Notes under the pieces: generated by a model
Databases searched by the model: none
Told to the model about the DNA's origin: nothing
The model's input: the letters and a program-made list of their open reading frames with translations, nothing else
Made by a program: the position numbers and the translations under genes
Assembly (NCBI RefSeq): GCF_001375535.1
Contig: NZ_LN831197.1
Coordinates: 2,662,098-2,726,097, forward strand
Length of the DNA: 64,000 bases
Source: Bacillus niameyensis
GTDB lineage: Bacteria; Bacillota; Bacilli; Bacillales; Bacillaceae_C
Direction: 5' to 3'
Shown: in pieces, positions 44,452 through 53,848 of the stretch
Layout of the letters: each line of letters begins with the position of its first letter
Numbering within the stretch: position 1 is the first letter of the stretch

Positions 44452-45536
44452 TGTTTCACCTTCTTCAGTGTCAAGTTTATAGTCGTTCCTTTTCCTAACG
44501 TACTTTCCGCCCAAATCCTTCCACCAGATGCATGAATGATCTTCTTTACAATCGCAAGACCAAGCCCGCTTCCTCCAGTTTCAGAATTCCTTGAAGTATC
44601 GGTACGGTAAAAATCATCGAATATGAAAGGTAGATTTTCCTTTTCTATACCTGATCCATTATCGGAGATTTCAACACGAACCTCTTCTTCAGACGAAATT
44701 AAAGAAACATTAATCTCTTTGTGAGTCTTATCCATGTATTTCAAGCTATTTTGAATGATATTGCTAATCGCCCGCTTCAATTGTTCCCGATCCGCTTTCA
44801 CATGATATACTTCTTGTTTTTGGGCACTTAAGGTGGCCTTTCCATGATCTTTTTCAAGAATAAAAGTTAATTCTTCCATATAATCTTGAAAAAAGGAATA
44901 TAGATCAATGTCCTCGATTTGAAATGGCACACTTTCCAAATCTAATTTTGAATATAAAAAAAGCTCATCTATTAAGGCGTCCATGTCGGTTGCCTTCTTA
45001 TCAATCGTATCGAGATATCGCTCTAATTGCGCAGGGGTTCTTGCTACCCCTTCCTGAATTCCTTTTACATATCCTTTAATCGATGTTAATGGTGTTTTTA
45101 AATCGTGGGAAATACTAGCTACTAATGCCTTCCGATTTTGTTCATATCTTTCCTGTACATTCTGGGCTTCTTTTAAATTTAAACGCATCTTTTCAAAAGT
45201 ATTCGCGAGTTGACCTAATTCATCTTTTCCAGTTGACTCTATCTTAAAATCTAGTTGCCCTGCACTAATTTTTTGCGCTGCCTCAGATAATTTTTTGATC
45301 GGAGTAATAATGCTTTTAGAAACAAAATAAGTAAGAAGCCCATTTGTTAAAACTAAAATACAAGCAATCCCAAGGAAGCGAAGGCTTATAAATATTTTAA
45401 GGTCGGTTCCTTGAGGATTTCCGTTAAACACAACGAATAAGAAATAACCGAGAATGATTTCTACTAGAAAAAAGCTGAAAAATGGAATGACAATCATTCC
45501 AATATTAGATAACAGTAACCGTTTTTTGATTGACAA
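44448..45536 (-). CDS. Membrane sensor histidine kinase
   Basis: A 362-residue kinase with two membrane helices (about 10-36 and 52-75) and only a short loop between them, so it may sense a signal in the membrane. HAMP covers about 77-130 (SIITPIKKLSEAAQKISAGQLD), HisKA has ASISHDLKTPLTSIKGY, and HATPase has NIIQNSLKYMDK (N box), DNGSGIEKENLPFIFDDFYR and GGSGLGLAIVKKII. I chose TTG 45536 (AGAGGTGG five bases upstream) instead of GTG 45545, which lies inside that site. It follows two small membrane genes that may act with it. Confidence 0.92.
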   Translation of the reverse strand: MSIKKRLLLSNIGMIVIPFFSFFLVEIILGYFLFVVFNGNPQGTDLKIFISLRFLGIACILVLTNGLLTYFVSKSIITPIKKLSEAAQKISAGQLDFKIESTGKDELGQLANTFEKMRLNLKEAQNVQERYEQNRKALVASISHDLKTPLTSIKGYVKGIQEGVARTPAQLERYLDTIDKKATDMDALIDELFLYSKLDLESVPFQIEDIDLYSFFQDYMEELTFILEKDHGKATLSAQKQEVYHVKADREQLKRAISNIIQNSLKYMDKTHKEINVSLISSEEEVRVEISDNGSGIEKENLPFIFDDFYRTDTSRNSETGGSGLGLAIVKKIIHASGGRIWAESTLGKGTTINLTLKKVKQ

Positions 45537-45556
45537 GCTGACCACCTCTAGCTAAT

Positions 45557-45754
45557 CTAAGCAGTTCTTCTACTTTTTTGATCCATGATCGGAACGACAA
45601 CCGCACCAATTGCAGCAGTAAATAAGGAAAGATACTTAATACCAAGCGGTTGATCTAATAATAACATCCCCACAATTCCGATTACACTAGACAAGGCAAT
45701 TCCGAGAACAAATCCTCCAATTAATCCTACTAACACAGCAACAAATATTCTCAT
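45557..45754 (-). CDS. Small glycine-rich membrane protein
   Basis: A 65-residue protein with two membrane helices (about 3-32 and 40-56). The first is rich in glycine (VGLIGGFVLGIALSSVIGIVG). Not recognised. Its start overlaps the end of the DUF6220-type gene (ATGA) and it lies 20 bases before the histidine kinase, so it belongs to the same operon and might be a modulator of the kinase (inference). Confidence 0.75.
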   Translation of the reverse strand: MRIFVAVLVGLIGGFVLGIALSSVIGIVGMLLLDQPLGIKYLSLFTAAIGAVVVPIMDQKSRRTA

Positions 45755-46161
45755 AAGTTTTCACCTACTTCCCGCTTTTTGTGAAGCAATTTCCATGATT
45801 TAACGACAATCGACCAAGATAAGCCAAATAGAATGATGGCGATAACGGGATGCATCGCTCCTAACCAAGATACAAGTGCCGTGATATTGGCGGTAAAATA
45901 CATTAAAAAGATTGTTACGAACACCCCAAGAAGCTGCCAGTACCCCCATTGTGGAAACCTTCCAACAAACGCAAAAATAAGCATAATAAGCGGAATGTTA
46001 AACCCAAATAAATGCGCGAACATCATGTGCTTCAACCAATTTTCTGCACCAACAAATGTCGCCAGTCCTGCTAATAAGACTTGCGCAGAGATACATGCTA
46101 TAAAAACACAAGCTAAACAAAAATAAATCCATCTTCCGATTTGTATTCTTGTAAATCTCAT
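45751..46161 (-). CDS. DUF6220-like four-helix membrane protein
   Basis: A 136-residue membrane protein with four helices (about 11-36, 46-64, 70-90, 98-118). The FAHLFGFNIPLIMLIFAFVGRFP stretch with its His and the first-helix pattern recall DUF6220 proteins; this is from memory. It is the first gene of an operon with a small membrane protein, histidine kinase and response regulator. Function unknown. It is divergent from the chemoreceptor gene. Confidence 0.75.
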   Translation of the reverse strand: MRFTRIQIGRWIYFCLACVFIACISAQVLLAGLATFVGAENWLKHMMFAHLFGFNIPLIMLIFAFVGRFPQWGYWQLLGVFVTIFLMYFTANITALVSWLGAMHPVIAIILFGLSWSIVVKSWKLLHKKREVGENL

Positions 46162-46274
46162 TTTTAATATTTCCCCTTCCTCTCATTGAACTCTTTCTTC
46201 ATCATACAAACCGATTCTAAATACACTCTTATGAAAATATTAAAAAATTCTTAAATGATCGTTTCATTTAAATG

Positions 46275-46318
46275 TGTGATTAATATCACATTGTTGCTTG
46301 CCATTTCAGATTTATAAT
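46275..46318 (+). promoter_or_regulatory. SigA promoter with CRP/FNR-type site, chemoreceptor gene
   Basis: TATAAT (46313-46318) with TTGTTG (46291-46296) at 16 bases. TGTGA-N6-TCACA (46275-46290) is a full match to the CRP/FNR half-sites and its centre (46282.5) is about 42 bases before the predicted start point, the usual class II activator position. Confidence 0.65.
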
Positions 46319-46355
46319 AGGGAGAGAAAATACACATCTTTAGGAGAGACATCAC

Positions 46356-48044
46356 ATGAAAGTATCAATTAGTAAGAAATTGCTTTTAAGTTTTCTATCC
46401 ATATTAGTCATTTTAACCGCGATTATTATTATAAGTTTTATTCAGATTTCTAAAGTTGATCGTACATATACTGATTTAATCGATGATAAGGCTGCTAAGT
46501 TAATAAAAATAAAAGAATTAAATCTTGCTATTATCACGGAGCAAAATTCCATTCGCGGTTACCTATCAACAAAAAATGATATTGACATTCAAAAATTCTT
46601 AAACGCTCATGACAACTATCAACAAATAAGTTCGGATTTAAATGAAATTTTCGTCCATCAAGAAGCGTTGGAACTTCTTCATACGATTGATAAGATTGAA
46701 GATGATTTCTTTGCGTTAGGAAATAAAGAAATCGAAGTCGTTCAGCAAAATAATATGACTGATTTGACAACACTCGTTATACAAGGCAGCGAGCTCGTCC
46801 AAGATTTCGATCAAAAGATAGATGAACTTACTCTTTTTCAACAGAAATTATTGGATGATGGCGATTTAGAGACAACTCATAAAGTAGAACAAATTAAACA
46901 AATCATGCTAATCTTAGGGATTTCAGCTATTTTTATAGGAATAGCTGTAGCACTCTTTATGGGGAGACTTATTTCAAAACCGTTAGTAGTCATGGCAAAA
47001 TCGGCGGAAAAAATGGCGGAAGGCGATCTTACTGAAAAGGAACTAACCGTAAAAAGTAATGATGAAATCGGCAAATTAGCTTATTCCTTCAATAAAATGT
47101 CTCAAAATGTACGTCACCTTTTAGAACAGATCCGTTTTAATGCTGAACATGTTACTATGTCAGCGGCAGAATTAACAGCGAGTGCTGAGCAATCAAGCCA
47201 AGCATCTGAACAAATCACTGTGACTATGCAAGAACTTGCAAAAGGAGTAGACAAGGAAGTCCAAAGTATTGTGGAAACGTCGCAAACAATTAACGAAATT
47301 TCAATAGGTATTCAACAAATCGCAAGCAGTGCACAAACCGTTTCATCATCTTCCATAGATACTTTTGAAAAAGCAGAAGAAGGTGGACACGTTATTCGCA
47401 CAGCTATCGAGCAAATGACATCCATAAGCCAAACTGTTAATGGATTAGGTAAAAGCATAAAAAATCTTGGTGAACGTTCAAACGAAATTGGGCAAATTAC
47501 TGGAGTGATTACTGAGATTGCTGCACAAACTAATCTTCTCGCTTTAAATGCTGCCATTGAGGCGGCAAGAGCCGGTGAACACGGGCGCGGATTTGCCGTT
47601 GTCGCGGAGGAAGTGGGAAAGCTCGCTGCGTTATCAGCACAATCCGCCGAACAAATTACTTCCTTAATCAGTGCGATTCAAGAGGAAACCGAAAAATCAG
47701 TTGTCGCAATGGAGGGAGCTACGAAAGAAGTTGTATCAGGAATTGAAGTAGTTCATGATGCAGGAAAATCATTTTCCCAAATTGAAAGTTCTATTAACAG
47801 TGTAACCACACAAATTCAGGAAATTTCCGCCGCCGTTCAACAGTTAGCTGCTGGCTCCGAGCAAATCGTTCAATCAATGCAGTTCGTAAAAGAAATTGCA
47901 GAAGAAGCCTCCTCAAGCACCCAAGAAGTTTCTTCGTCTACTGAGGAACAATTAGCATCCATGGAGGAAATCACAGCTTCTGCCCAATCACTTTCGCAAA
48001 TGGCAGAGGAATTGCAGCAAGTGATTGGCAGATTTAAAGTTTGA
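46356..48044 (+). CDS. Methyl-accepting chemotaxis protein
   Basis: A 562-residue chemoreceptor. TM1 (about 10-30) and TM2 (about 186-207) flank an extracellular region of about 155 residues that is mostly helical and looks like a four-helix-bundle sensor. HAMP (about 207-262) is [21 protein letters not shown]. The signalling tip is [20 protein letters not shown] and [18 protein letters not shown], with methylation-helix Glu/Gln pairs on either side. The ligand is unknown. A CRP/FNR-like site at about -42 suggests control by oxygen or redox state. The gene has its own terminator and is divergent from the two-component operon. Confidence 0.95.
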   Translation: MKVSISKKLLLSFLSILVILTAIIIISFIQISKVDRTYTDLIDDKAAKLIKIKELNLAIITEQNSIRGYLSTKNDIDIQKFLNAHDNYQQISSDLNEIFVHQEALELLHTIDKIEDDFFALGNKEIEVVQQNNMTDLTTLVIQGSELVQDFDQKIDELTLFQQKLLDDGDLETTHKVEQIKQIMLILGISAIFIGIAVALFMGRLISKPLVVMAKSAEKMAEGDLTEKELTVKSNDEIGKLAYSFNKMSQNVRHLLEQIRFNAEHVTMSAAELTASAEQSSQASEQITVTMQELAKGVDKEVQSIVETSQTINEISIGIQQIASSAQTVSSSSIDTFEKAEEGGHVIRTAIEQMTSISQTVNGLGKSIKNLGERSNEIGQITGVITEIAAQTNLLALNAAIEAARAGEHGRGFAVVAEEVGKLAALSAQSAEQITSLISAIQEETEKSVVAMEGATKEVVSGIEVVHDAGKSFSQIESSINSVTTQIQEISAAVQQLAAGSEQIVQSMQFVKEIAEEASSSTQEVSSSTEEQLASMEEITASAQSLSQMAEELQQVIGRFKV

Positions 48045-48060
48045 GAATAGAAATCTATAA

Positions 48061-48096
48061 ATCAGGCGTATACGATTGGGACGCCTGATTTTTTTA
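48061..48096 (+). terminator. Terminator of the chemoreceptor gene
   Basis: ATCAGGCGT (48061-48069) and ACGCCTGAT (48081-48089) followed by seven T. Confidence 0.93.
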
Positions 48097-48170
48097 ATAC
48101 GCTTGATTAAATGCATGACTTTTCATAATATTGATAGGAAGGGCAAAAAAATAGCGAAAGGTGGTTTAAA

Positions 48171-49087
48171 ATGGCGTTTAAACCTTATCATGAATCAGCC
48201 GTTCTACAAATTCTGCGATGTTTGAACCCCCGAATGGAATTTTCTTCTGAGGATCAGCAACAATACTTTAATTTGGAGAAAGGTCATGAAGGGGAACAAA
48301 GATTTGCAACTATGCTAGATAGTTTAACGAATGATTGGATTATTCTTTACGATTTGCTTCTTGAATCGGATAACTCGATTTTTCAAATTGATGCTTTATT
48401 GATTTCCCAGCATACAATCTACCTGTTCGATCCGAAAAATAATGAAGGTGAATATTATATAGAATCGGATAATTGGTATACAAGAGCCGGAAAAGAGATA
48501 AAAAATCCAGTCCATCAGCTAAATCGCTCCGTACTCCTACTTGAAAGACTACTCCAAAAATATGGATTTACTCTCCCGTTAAAGGTTCCGTAGTCTTTGT
48601 ACATCCCGAATTTACCTTATTCCAAGCTCCCTTAGACTTGCCTATTATTCTTCCAACACAACTTAATCGTTTTATGAAAAGGTTGAGTGCCATTTCATCA
48701 ACTACGAATAATCGACACCAGAAACTTGCTGAAAAACTCGCTACGGATCATATACCCGACTCCCCTTACAGCCGAGTACCCGACTATACCTTTGATCAAT
48801 TGAGAAAGGGGATTGTGTGTGGATTGTGTCGCTCTTTGATAACTACCTTATCTGGCAGAGGCATTATTTGTAAGCAATGCGACCATATGGAGAAAGTTGA
48901 TACATCAGTCTTAAGAAGTATTAAGGAATATCAGTTACTTTTTCCGAAAAAAAGAATGACAACTAGCGAGATACATAAGTGGTGTGGTGAAATTGTGTCT
49001 CAAAAAATAATAAGCAGAATTTTACGCACAAACTTCATTGTAAAAGGAAAGTTCAGACACACATATTATGTCGATTCAATCAATTAA
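48171..49087 (+). pseudogene. NERD-domain protein, broken by one-base frameshift
   Basis: The first frame (48171-48593) encodes the nuclease-related NERD domain, with the pattern EKGHEGEQRFATML, DWIILYDLLLE, FQIDALLISQHTIYLFDPKN. It stops at TAG 48591, but one frame over the sequence goes straight on (VVFVHPEFTLFQAPLDLP from 48590 to 49087) and gives the usual second half, including a zinc-ribbon CGLC...CKQC and KKRMTTSEIHKWCG. A loss of one base near 48587-48590 explains both. The full product would be about 305 residues. Either a recent pseudogene or a sequencing error. Ribosome site AAAGGTGG is intact. Confidence 0.85.
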
Positions 49088-49293
49088 TTAAGGGGGTGGA
49101 GCATATTTTTGACATTAACTTAGACAGAGAAATGTAAATGGGGTGCAGTTTTAGTAGGAATTAAAGAACTTGCAGCCGATTTACCGTTAATAGTTTCCAG
49201 AGAAGTCAAATGGGAGAAGCTCTTTTGATGGGAGGAAAATCGCTTTTTCAGCGGTTATTCGGGTTTCTCCTTTTTGAGTAGAATCGAGGTGTT
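49088..49293. other. Gap between NERD gene and array 3, with a start-less open stretch
   Basis: Between 49125 and 49229 one plus-strand frame reads protein-like (WGAVLVGIKELAADLPLIVS, then REVKWEKLF and stop) but has no start codon or ribosome site. It may be the remnant of a lost gene. The rest shows nothing. Confidence 0.35.
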
Positions 49294-49920
49294 CTATTCG
49301 ACCGTTGTTGGAGTTTCCTCTTCCTTCGGGAGAATAGAAGCTTCCTATTCGACCGTTGTACGAGGGTTTCCCTTCCTTCGGGAGAATAGAAGCTTCCTAT
49401 TCGACCGTTGCACAAGGGTTTCCCTTCTTCGGGAGAATAGAAGCTTCCTATTCGACCGCTGTACGAGGGTTTCCCTTCTTCGGGAGAATAGAAGCGCCCT
49501 ATTCGACCGTTGTACGAGGGTTTCCCTTCTTCGGGAGAATAGAAGCGCCCTATTCGACCGTTGTACGAGGGTTTCCCTTCTTCGGGAGAATAGAAGCTTC
49601 CTATTCGACCGTTACACAAGGGTTTCCCTTCTTCGGGAGAATAGAAGTATCCTATTCGACCGTTGCATGGGGTTTTCCTTCCTTCGGGAGAATAGAAGCT
49701 TCCTATTCGACCGTTGCATGGGGTTTTCCTTCCTTCGGGAGAATAGAAGCTTCCTATTCGACCGTTGCATGGGGTTTTCCTTCCTTCGGGAGAATAGAAG
49801 CTTCCTATTCGACCGCTGTACGAGGGTTTCCCTTCTTCGGGAGAATAGAAGCGCCCTATTCGACCGTTGTACGAGGGTTTCCTTTCTCCGGTCGAATAGA
49901 AGCATTCTATTATACTATTT
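49275..49920. repeat. Tandem array of twelve 51-bp hairpin repeats (array 3)
   Basis: Twelve units (51 bases, one of 52) with right arms CTATTCGACC starting at 49294, 49345, 49397, 49448, 49499, 49550, 49601, 49652, 49703, 49754, 49805 and 49856. It is the same family as array 2, but nearly all left arms are GGGAGAATAG, loops are mostly AAGCTTC or AAGCGCC, and linkers are CGTTGTACGAGGGTTTCCC or CGTTGCATGGGGTTTTCC. Three neighbouring units (49652-49804) are almost identical, a sign of recent duplication. It lies between the NERD gene and the AIM24 gene, which converge. Long frames on both strands here are artefacts. Confidence 0.95.
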
Positions 49921-49930
49921 AACTCCCCCT

Positions 49931-50623
49931 TTACTGCCCCGGGTTCATCCGAACCTCTTCATATGGTTGAACAACAACAAAGCCTTCTCCTTCGAATTTC
50001 ATCTGGATGGACTCACCGCTTCCTCGTCCTAAAAATGTTTTAAATGAAATGTCTGTTTGAATTTTCGGCTCCAACGTTCCAGACCATGCTACTGTCGCGT
50101 TTGGGTCTGTTATAATCGGTTTTCCCGGAGTGACCCTCAGAGTGAGCGGTTCGTAATGAGTCGTTATTGCGATCATACCAGCCCCTTCGCATCTTACATT
50201 AAATAAGCCGCCAGCCATCATTCCCGCAACACGCTTCATTAGTTTTATATCCCATTTTATGCTTGGTTCAAAAGCAAGAAGGTCATTGCCGTTAACAAAT
50301 ATAACATCATTTTGTAAATGAAGAATGATCACCTTTTTGCCGGCATCTGCTAAATATAGTTTCCCTCTACCGGTGGCCTTCATTAGCGATGCACCTTCAC
50401 CAGTCAATGCTTTTTTAAATGTCTTTCCAAGCCCGTGCTCCAATAGGCCTTCACGTTCAAATTTAATTTTCCCTTCATAAGCAACCATTGATCCTGCTTT
50501 TGCCCAAACTTGTTCTTCAAGATTGACCTCCAGCATTCTTGGAGTCTCTAATTCAAATAAACCTTGTCCCTTATCTTCTTGCTCCGTCTGTTTTAAAAAC
50601 TCTTCAATTGAGTATTTCGTCAA
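49931..50623 (-). CDS. AIM24-family protein
   Basis: A 230-residue protein of the AIM24 family (beta-sandwich fold, related to tryptophan RNA-binding attenuator-like jelly). FELETPRMLEVNLEEQVWAKAGSMVAYEGKIKFERE and GLFNVRCEGAGMIAITTHYEP are the diagnostic stretches. The yeast namesake acts in mitochondrial membrane shape; bacterial members have no firm role. TTG at 50623, nine bases after AAGGAAG, gives the usual start MTKYSIEEFL; the GTG at 50629 is too close to that site. Single gene after the RND pump. Confidence 0.88.
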   Translation of the reverse strand: MTKYSIEEFLKQTEQEDKGQGLFELETPRMLEVNLEEQVWAKAGSMVAYEGKIKFEREGLLEHGLGKTFKKALTGEGASLMKATGRGKLYLADAGKKVIILHLQNDVIFVNGNDLLAFEPSIKWDIKLMKRVAGMMAGGLFNVRCEGAGMIAITTHYEPLTLRVTPGKPIITDPNATVAWSGTLEPKIQTDISFKTFLGRGSGESIQMKFEGEGFVVVQPYEEVRMNPGQ

Positions 50624-50688
50624 TTTCACACACTTCCTTTCTATCCTATTTATATACGCGAAGAACTTTCATTATCCTTTTAAAAAAG

Positions 50689-50718
50689 AAATCCCCGCAA
50701 TTTCGCTCGCGGGGATTT
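50689..50718 (-). terminator. Terminator of the RND pump gene
   Basis: AAATCCCCGC (50689-50698) and GCGGGGATTT (50709-50718) with a TTCTTTTTT tail on the minus strand. Confidence 0.92.
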
Positions 50719-50722
50719 CCTA

Positions 50723-53700
50723 CTAGTTTTCTTCTACATCTTTACGATTTTTCTTAAATAGCTTAGATAAAATTTCATACACAATCGGTACAATGATTAA
50801 TGTTAATAGGGTAGAACTTGCTAATCCGCCAATTACGGAAATAGCTAGCCCTTTAGAAATTAATCCACCGCCGCCTTCAGCTCCAATAGCTAGCGGAATT
50901 AATGCACCAATCGTTGCAATAGCTGTCATCAAGATTGGACGTAAGCGGGTTGCTCCAGCTTCTAAAATAGCTTCGCGCATGCCCATTCCGCTATGTTCCA
51001 TTCGTACAATTCGGTCTACTAATACAATGGCATTCGTGACAATAATCCCGATTAACATTAACAGACCCATCATGACGGAAACCGAAATAGTTTCCCCTGC
51101 TATAAACAATCCAACAAACGCACCAATTACAGCAAACGGTAGCGAGAAGAGAATAGAGAATGGTGCTACCCCTTCACCAAACGTGACGACAAGGATAAAG
51201 TAGACGATTGCAACCGCTGCAATCATGGCGACGCCAAGCTGAGTAAAGGTTTCAGTCATATCTGCCGCAACACCGCCAACGTCATGTGTTACACCTTTTG
51301 GTAGATCTAATTTATCCATTGCTTTGTCTGCTTCAGACGTTGCTTTTGAAATATCTTTACTTTTAATCGTTGCTGTTACGGTTGCGTAGTATTCACCTTT
51401 ACTGCGCGCAAGAGTGTTTAATGTCGTTCCTTCTTTAACTGTAACGAGCTCTGATAGAGGCATCGGTCCAGCTGCAGTCTGAACTTCAGTTGCTAAAATG
51501 TCATCGATGGATTTCGGTTGTTCTGCTTGCTCTTGCTGAACAATCACATCTAGTGTATCTCCATCTTTTTCAACAGTTGTTAATACTTCTTTTGTCGTTT
51601 GCGGGCTTAACATCATAACGATTTGCCCCGTTGTTAAGCCATATTGCAGTAACTCATCTTGTTTTACATTGAATGTATATTCAACATAGGCATCTTCCGC
51701 AGTAGAAGAAACGTCTTCTAAATGACTATTTTCTTTCAATGCATCTTCTGCCATCTTAATTGATTCGTTTAGTTTATCTAAATCTTCACTGTAGAAAGAG
51801 TAACTAACTTCGTTTGAAGAGAATCCCATAGAGGAGAAGTTTTGACTCTTCCATTCACCAGATTGACCGATATTAAACACATAGTCTTCTATTTCCTTAC
51901 GAACTTCTGGGAAGTCTTTCATATCTGGATCAAAGATAAGGTACATTAAAGCCCCATTTGATCCGCCACCCATCATTGCCGCCATCGGGTCGCCGCTATT
52001 AGTTATCGATAATTGAAGAGTATCAATATCATCACGTTTTAATAGTTCTTGTTCGACAACTTCAATATTGGCCTGTGTATCTTCTTGTAGTTCTCCCGTA
52101 GCAGGTGTGTACGTTAAGTACATGACTTTTTCTTCTTCACTACCTAAGAAACTAAATCCGATCAGTGGAGTCAACAACAAACTACCAAGTAACAAAACGA
52201 TCGAAATGATCGATGTAATAGCTTTATGGTTAAGCGTCCAGTTCAGAATGCCTTTATACCAATTTGCTAATTTCCCGCCTTCTTTATGACGGCTTTCTGA
52301 TTTCTTTCCATATAATTTTTTCTTGAAAAGGAAGTGAGATAAAGCTGGTACAATTGTAATGGCGACAACTAAAGATGCGCCAAGTGCAAATGTCATCGTT
52401 AAAGCAAACGGTACAAATAATTCACCGACCATACCACCTACAAAAACAAGCGGTGCAAAAACGGCAACTGTTACTAATGTAGATGACATTATAGGCTTGA
52501 ACATCTCAATCGTTGCCTCTCTAATCAGGGCACGACCTGTTAATTTCTCATCTTTTAAATGCAAGCGTCGATAAATATTCTCTACGACGACTATGGAGTC
52601 ATCAATAACCCGCCCGATCGCAACTGTAATTGCTCCAAGCGTCATTAAGTTCAATGTAATATCCATCCAGTGTAAAAGCAACATGGCCATAAAAATCGAA
52701 ACTGGAATAGAAACTATTGAAATAATAGTAGATTTAAAGTCACGTAAGAACAATAGAATGATTAATACAGCAATTAATCCGCCAAAAAGGGCTTTTTCAA
52801 TCATCGTAGCAACGGATTGCTCAATTGGTTCACCTTGGTCAAGGGAAACATCGATGACGATTCCATCAATCTTCTTCTGTTCTTCTTTAATTAAATCCTT
52901 CACCTTATTAACAACGTCAACTGTATTTGCTTCTTGGCCTTTTACTATTTGAATCGCAATGGCATCTTTCCCATTTGTTCGAGAAACGGATTCTACTTTA
53001 CCAACTACATCTATTTTTGCAATATCGCTAAGCTTAACAAATGGAGATGGGTTAGTTTCCGAAGGTGTAACTGGGATAAGCATGTTCTTTAACTCATCAG
53101 CAGTCATGAACTTTCCGTCAACTGCAACAGCTTGTTCACCTTCTTCAAACTCATAAAGGCCTAATGAAACTGCCATATTACTTGCTTGAATCATTTGTTT
53201 AACTGTATCTTCTGTTAAACCAAGGGCTGCCATCTTTTCTTCATCATAGATTAGATCTACTTCTTCAATATGCTGACCAGTAATCGTAGCAGATGCAACG
53301 CCGTCGATTTTCTCAATTTTAGGAAGTAAAATATCTTCAACTGTTGACGTTAGTTCGACGATATCCTCTGTTGTACTGCTGACACTTAGTGCGACAACAG
53401 GCATCATATTCATATTAATCTCTGTAATTTGCGGATCCTGAGCATCATCCGGTAATGTCACAGTATCTAAGGCAGATCTTAATTCCCGATTTGCCTCATC
53501 CATATCAATTCCGTAATCATATTCAACTTGAATCATAGCAACATTAGCACTAGAATTAGAGTATACGGCCTTAACATTTTTCAAGTTTTCAATTTTCTTC
53601 TCTAAAGGCATAGATACTTCTTCCATGACCTTTTCAGGAGTTGCTCCAGGATAAACATCCATAACCATTAAATAAGGAATTGAAATATCCGGAATCGTCT

Positions 53701-53806
53701 CCGTCTTCATCTTTGAACCAGAATAAATACCGAACACTACTACAATAATCGTTAATAACCAAACGGCTAATTTATTTTTCAACACAAAATTAACTAAGCC
53801 TTTCAC
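50723..53806 (-). CDS. swrC: RND-family efflux transporter permease (SwrC/AcrB type)
   Basis: A 1027-residue inner-membrane pump of the AcrB superfamily, close to B. subtilis SwrC (surfactin export). TM1 (about 11-31) is followed by ETIPDISIPYLMV and a porter domain; TM2-TM6 include the GAITVAIGRVIDDSIVVVENIYR motif (proton-relay Asp pair), and a second large extracellular loop precedes TM7-TM12 (LLMLIGIIVTNAIVLVDRI, GATRLRPILMTAIATIGALIPLA). Length and layout are complete. GTG 53806 with GGTAGGTGT upstream. It is divergent from a TetR gene and its promoter spacer carries a palindrome, so drug- or surfactant-induced derepression is likely. Confidence 0.93.
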   Translation of the reverse strand: MKGLVNFVLKNKLAVWLLTIIVVVFGIYSGSKMKTETIPDISIPYLMVMDVYPGATPEKVMEEVSMPLEKKIENLKNVKAVYSNSSANVAMIQVEYDYGIDMDEANRELRSALDTVTLPDDAQDPQITEINMNMMPVVALSVSSTTEDIVELTSTVEDILLPKIEKIDGVASATITGQHIEEVDLIYDEEKMAALGLTEDTVKQMIQASNMAVSLGLYEFEEGEQAVAVDGKFMTADELKNMLIPVTPSETNPSPFVKLSDIAKIDVVGKVESVSRTNGKDAIAIQIVKGQEANTVDVVNKVKDLIKEEQKKIDGIVIDVSLDQGEPIEQSVATMIEKALFGGLIAVLIILLFLRDFKSTIISIVSIPVSIFMAMLLLHWMDITLNLMTLGAITVAIGRVIDDSIVVVENIYRRLHLKDEKLTGRALIREATIEMFKPIMSSTLVTVAVFAPLVFVGGMVGELFVPFALTMTFALGASLVVAITIVPALSHFLFKKKLYGKKSESRHKEGGKLANWYKGILNWTLNHKAITSIISIVLLLGSLLLTPLIGFSFLGSEEEKVMYLTYTPATGELQEDTQANIEVVEQELLKRDDIDTLQLSITNSGDPMAAMMGGGSNGALMYLIFDPDMKDFPEVRKEIEDYVFNIGQSGEWKSQNFSSMGFSSNEVSYSFYSEDLDKLNESIKMAEDALKENSHLEDVSSTAEDAYVEYTFNVKQDELLQYGLTTGQIVMMLSPQTTKEVLTTVEKDGDTLDVIVQQEQAEQPKSIDDILATEVQTAAGPMPLSELVTVKEGTTLNTLARSKGEYYATVTATIKSKDISKATSEADKAMDKLDLPKGVTHDVGGVAADMTETFTQLGVAMIAAVAIVYFILVVTFGEGVAPFSILFSLPFAVIGAFVGLFIAGETISVSVMMGLLMLIGIIVTNAIVLVDRIVRMEHSGMGMREAILEAGATRLRPILMTAIATIGALIPLAIGAEGGGGLISKGLAISVIGGLASSTLLTLIIVPIVYEILSKLFKKNRKDVEEN

Positions 53807-53848
53807 TATTACACCTACCCTTAATTGACTTTTAAAGTTTATTCTCTT

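Noticed and set aside
49248..50032. Long overlapping frames over array 3
   Set aside because: Same reason as for array 2; three frames are open at once and one runs into the AIM24 gene on the other strand.
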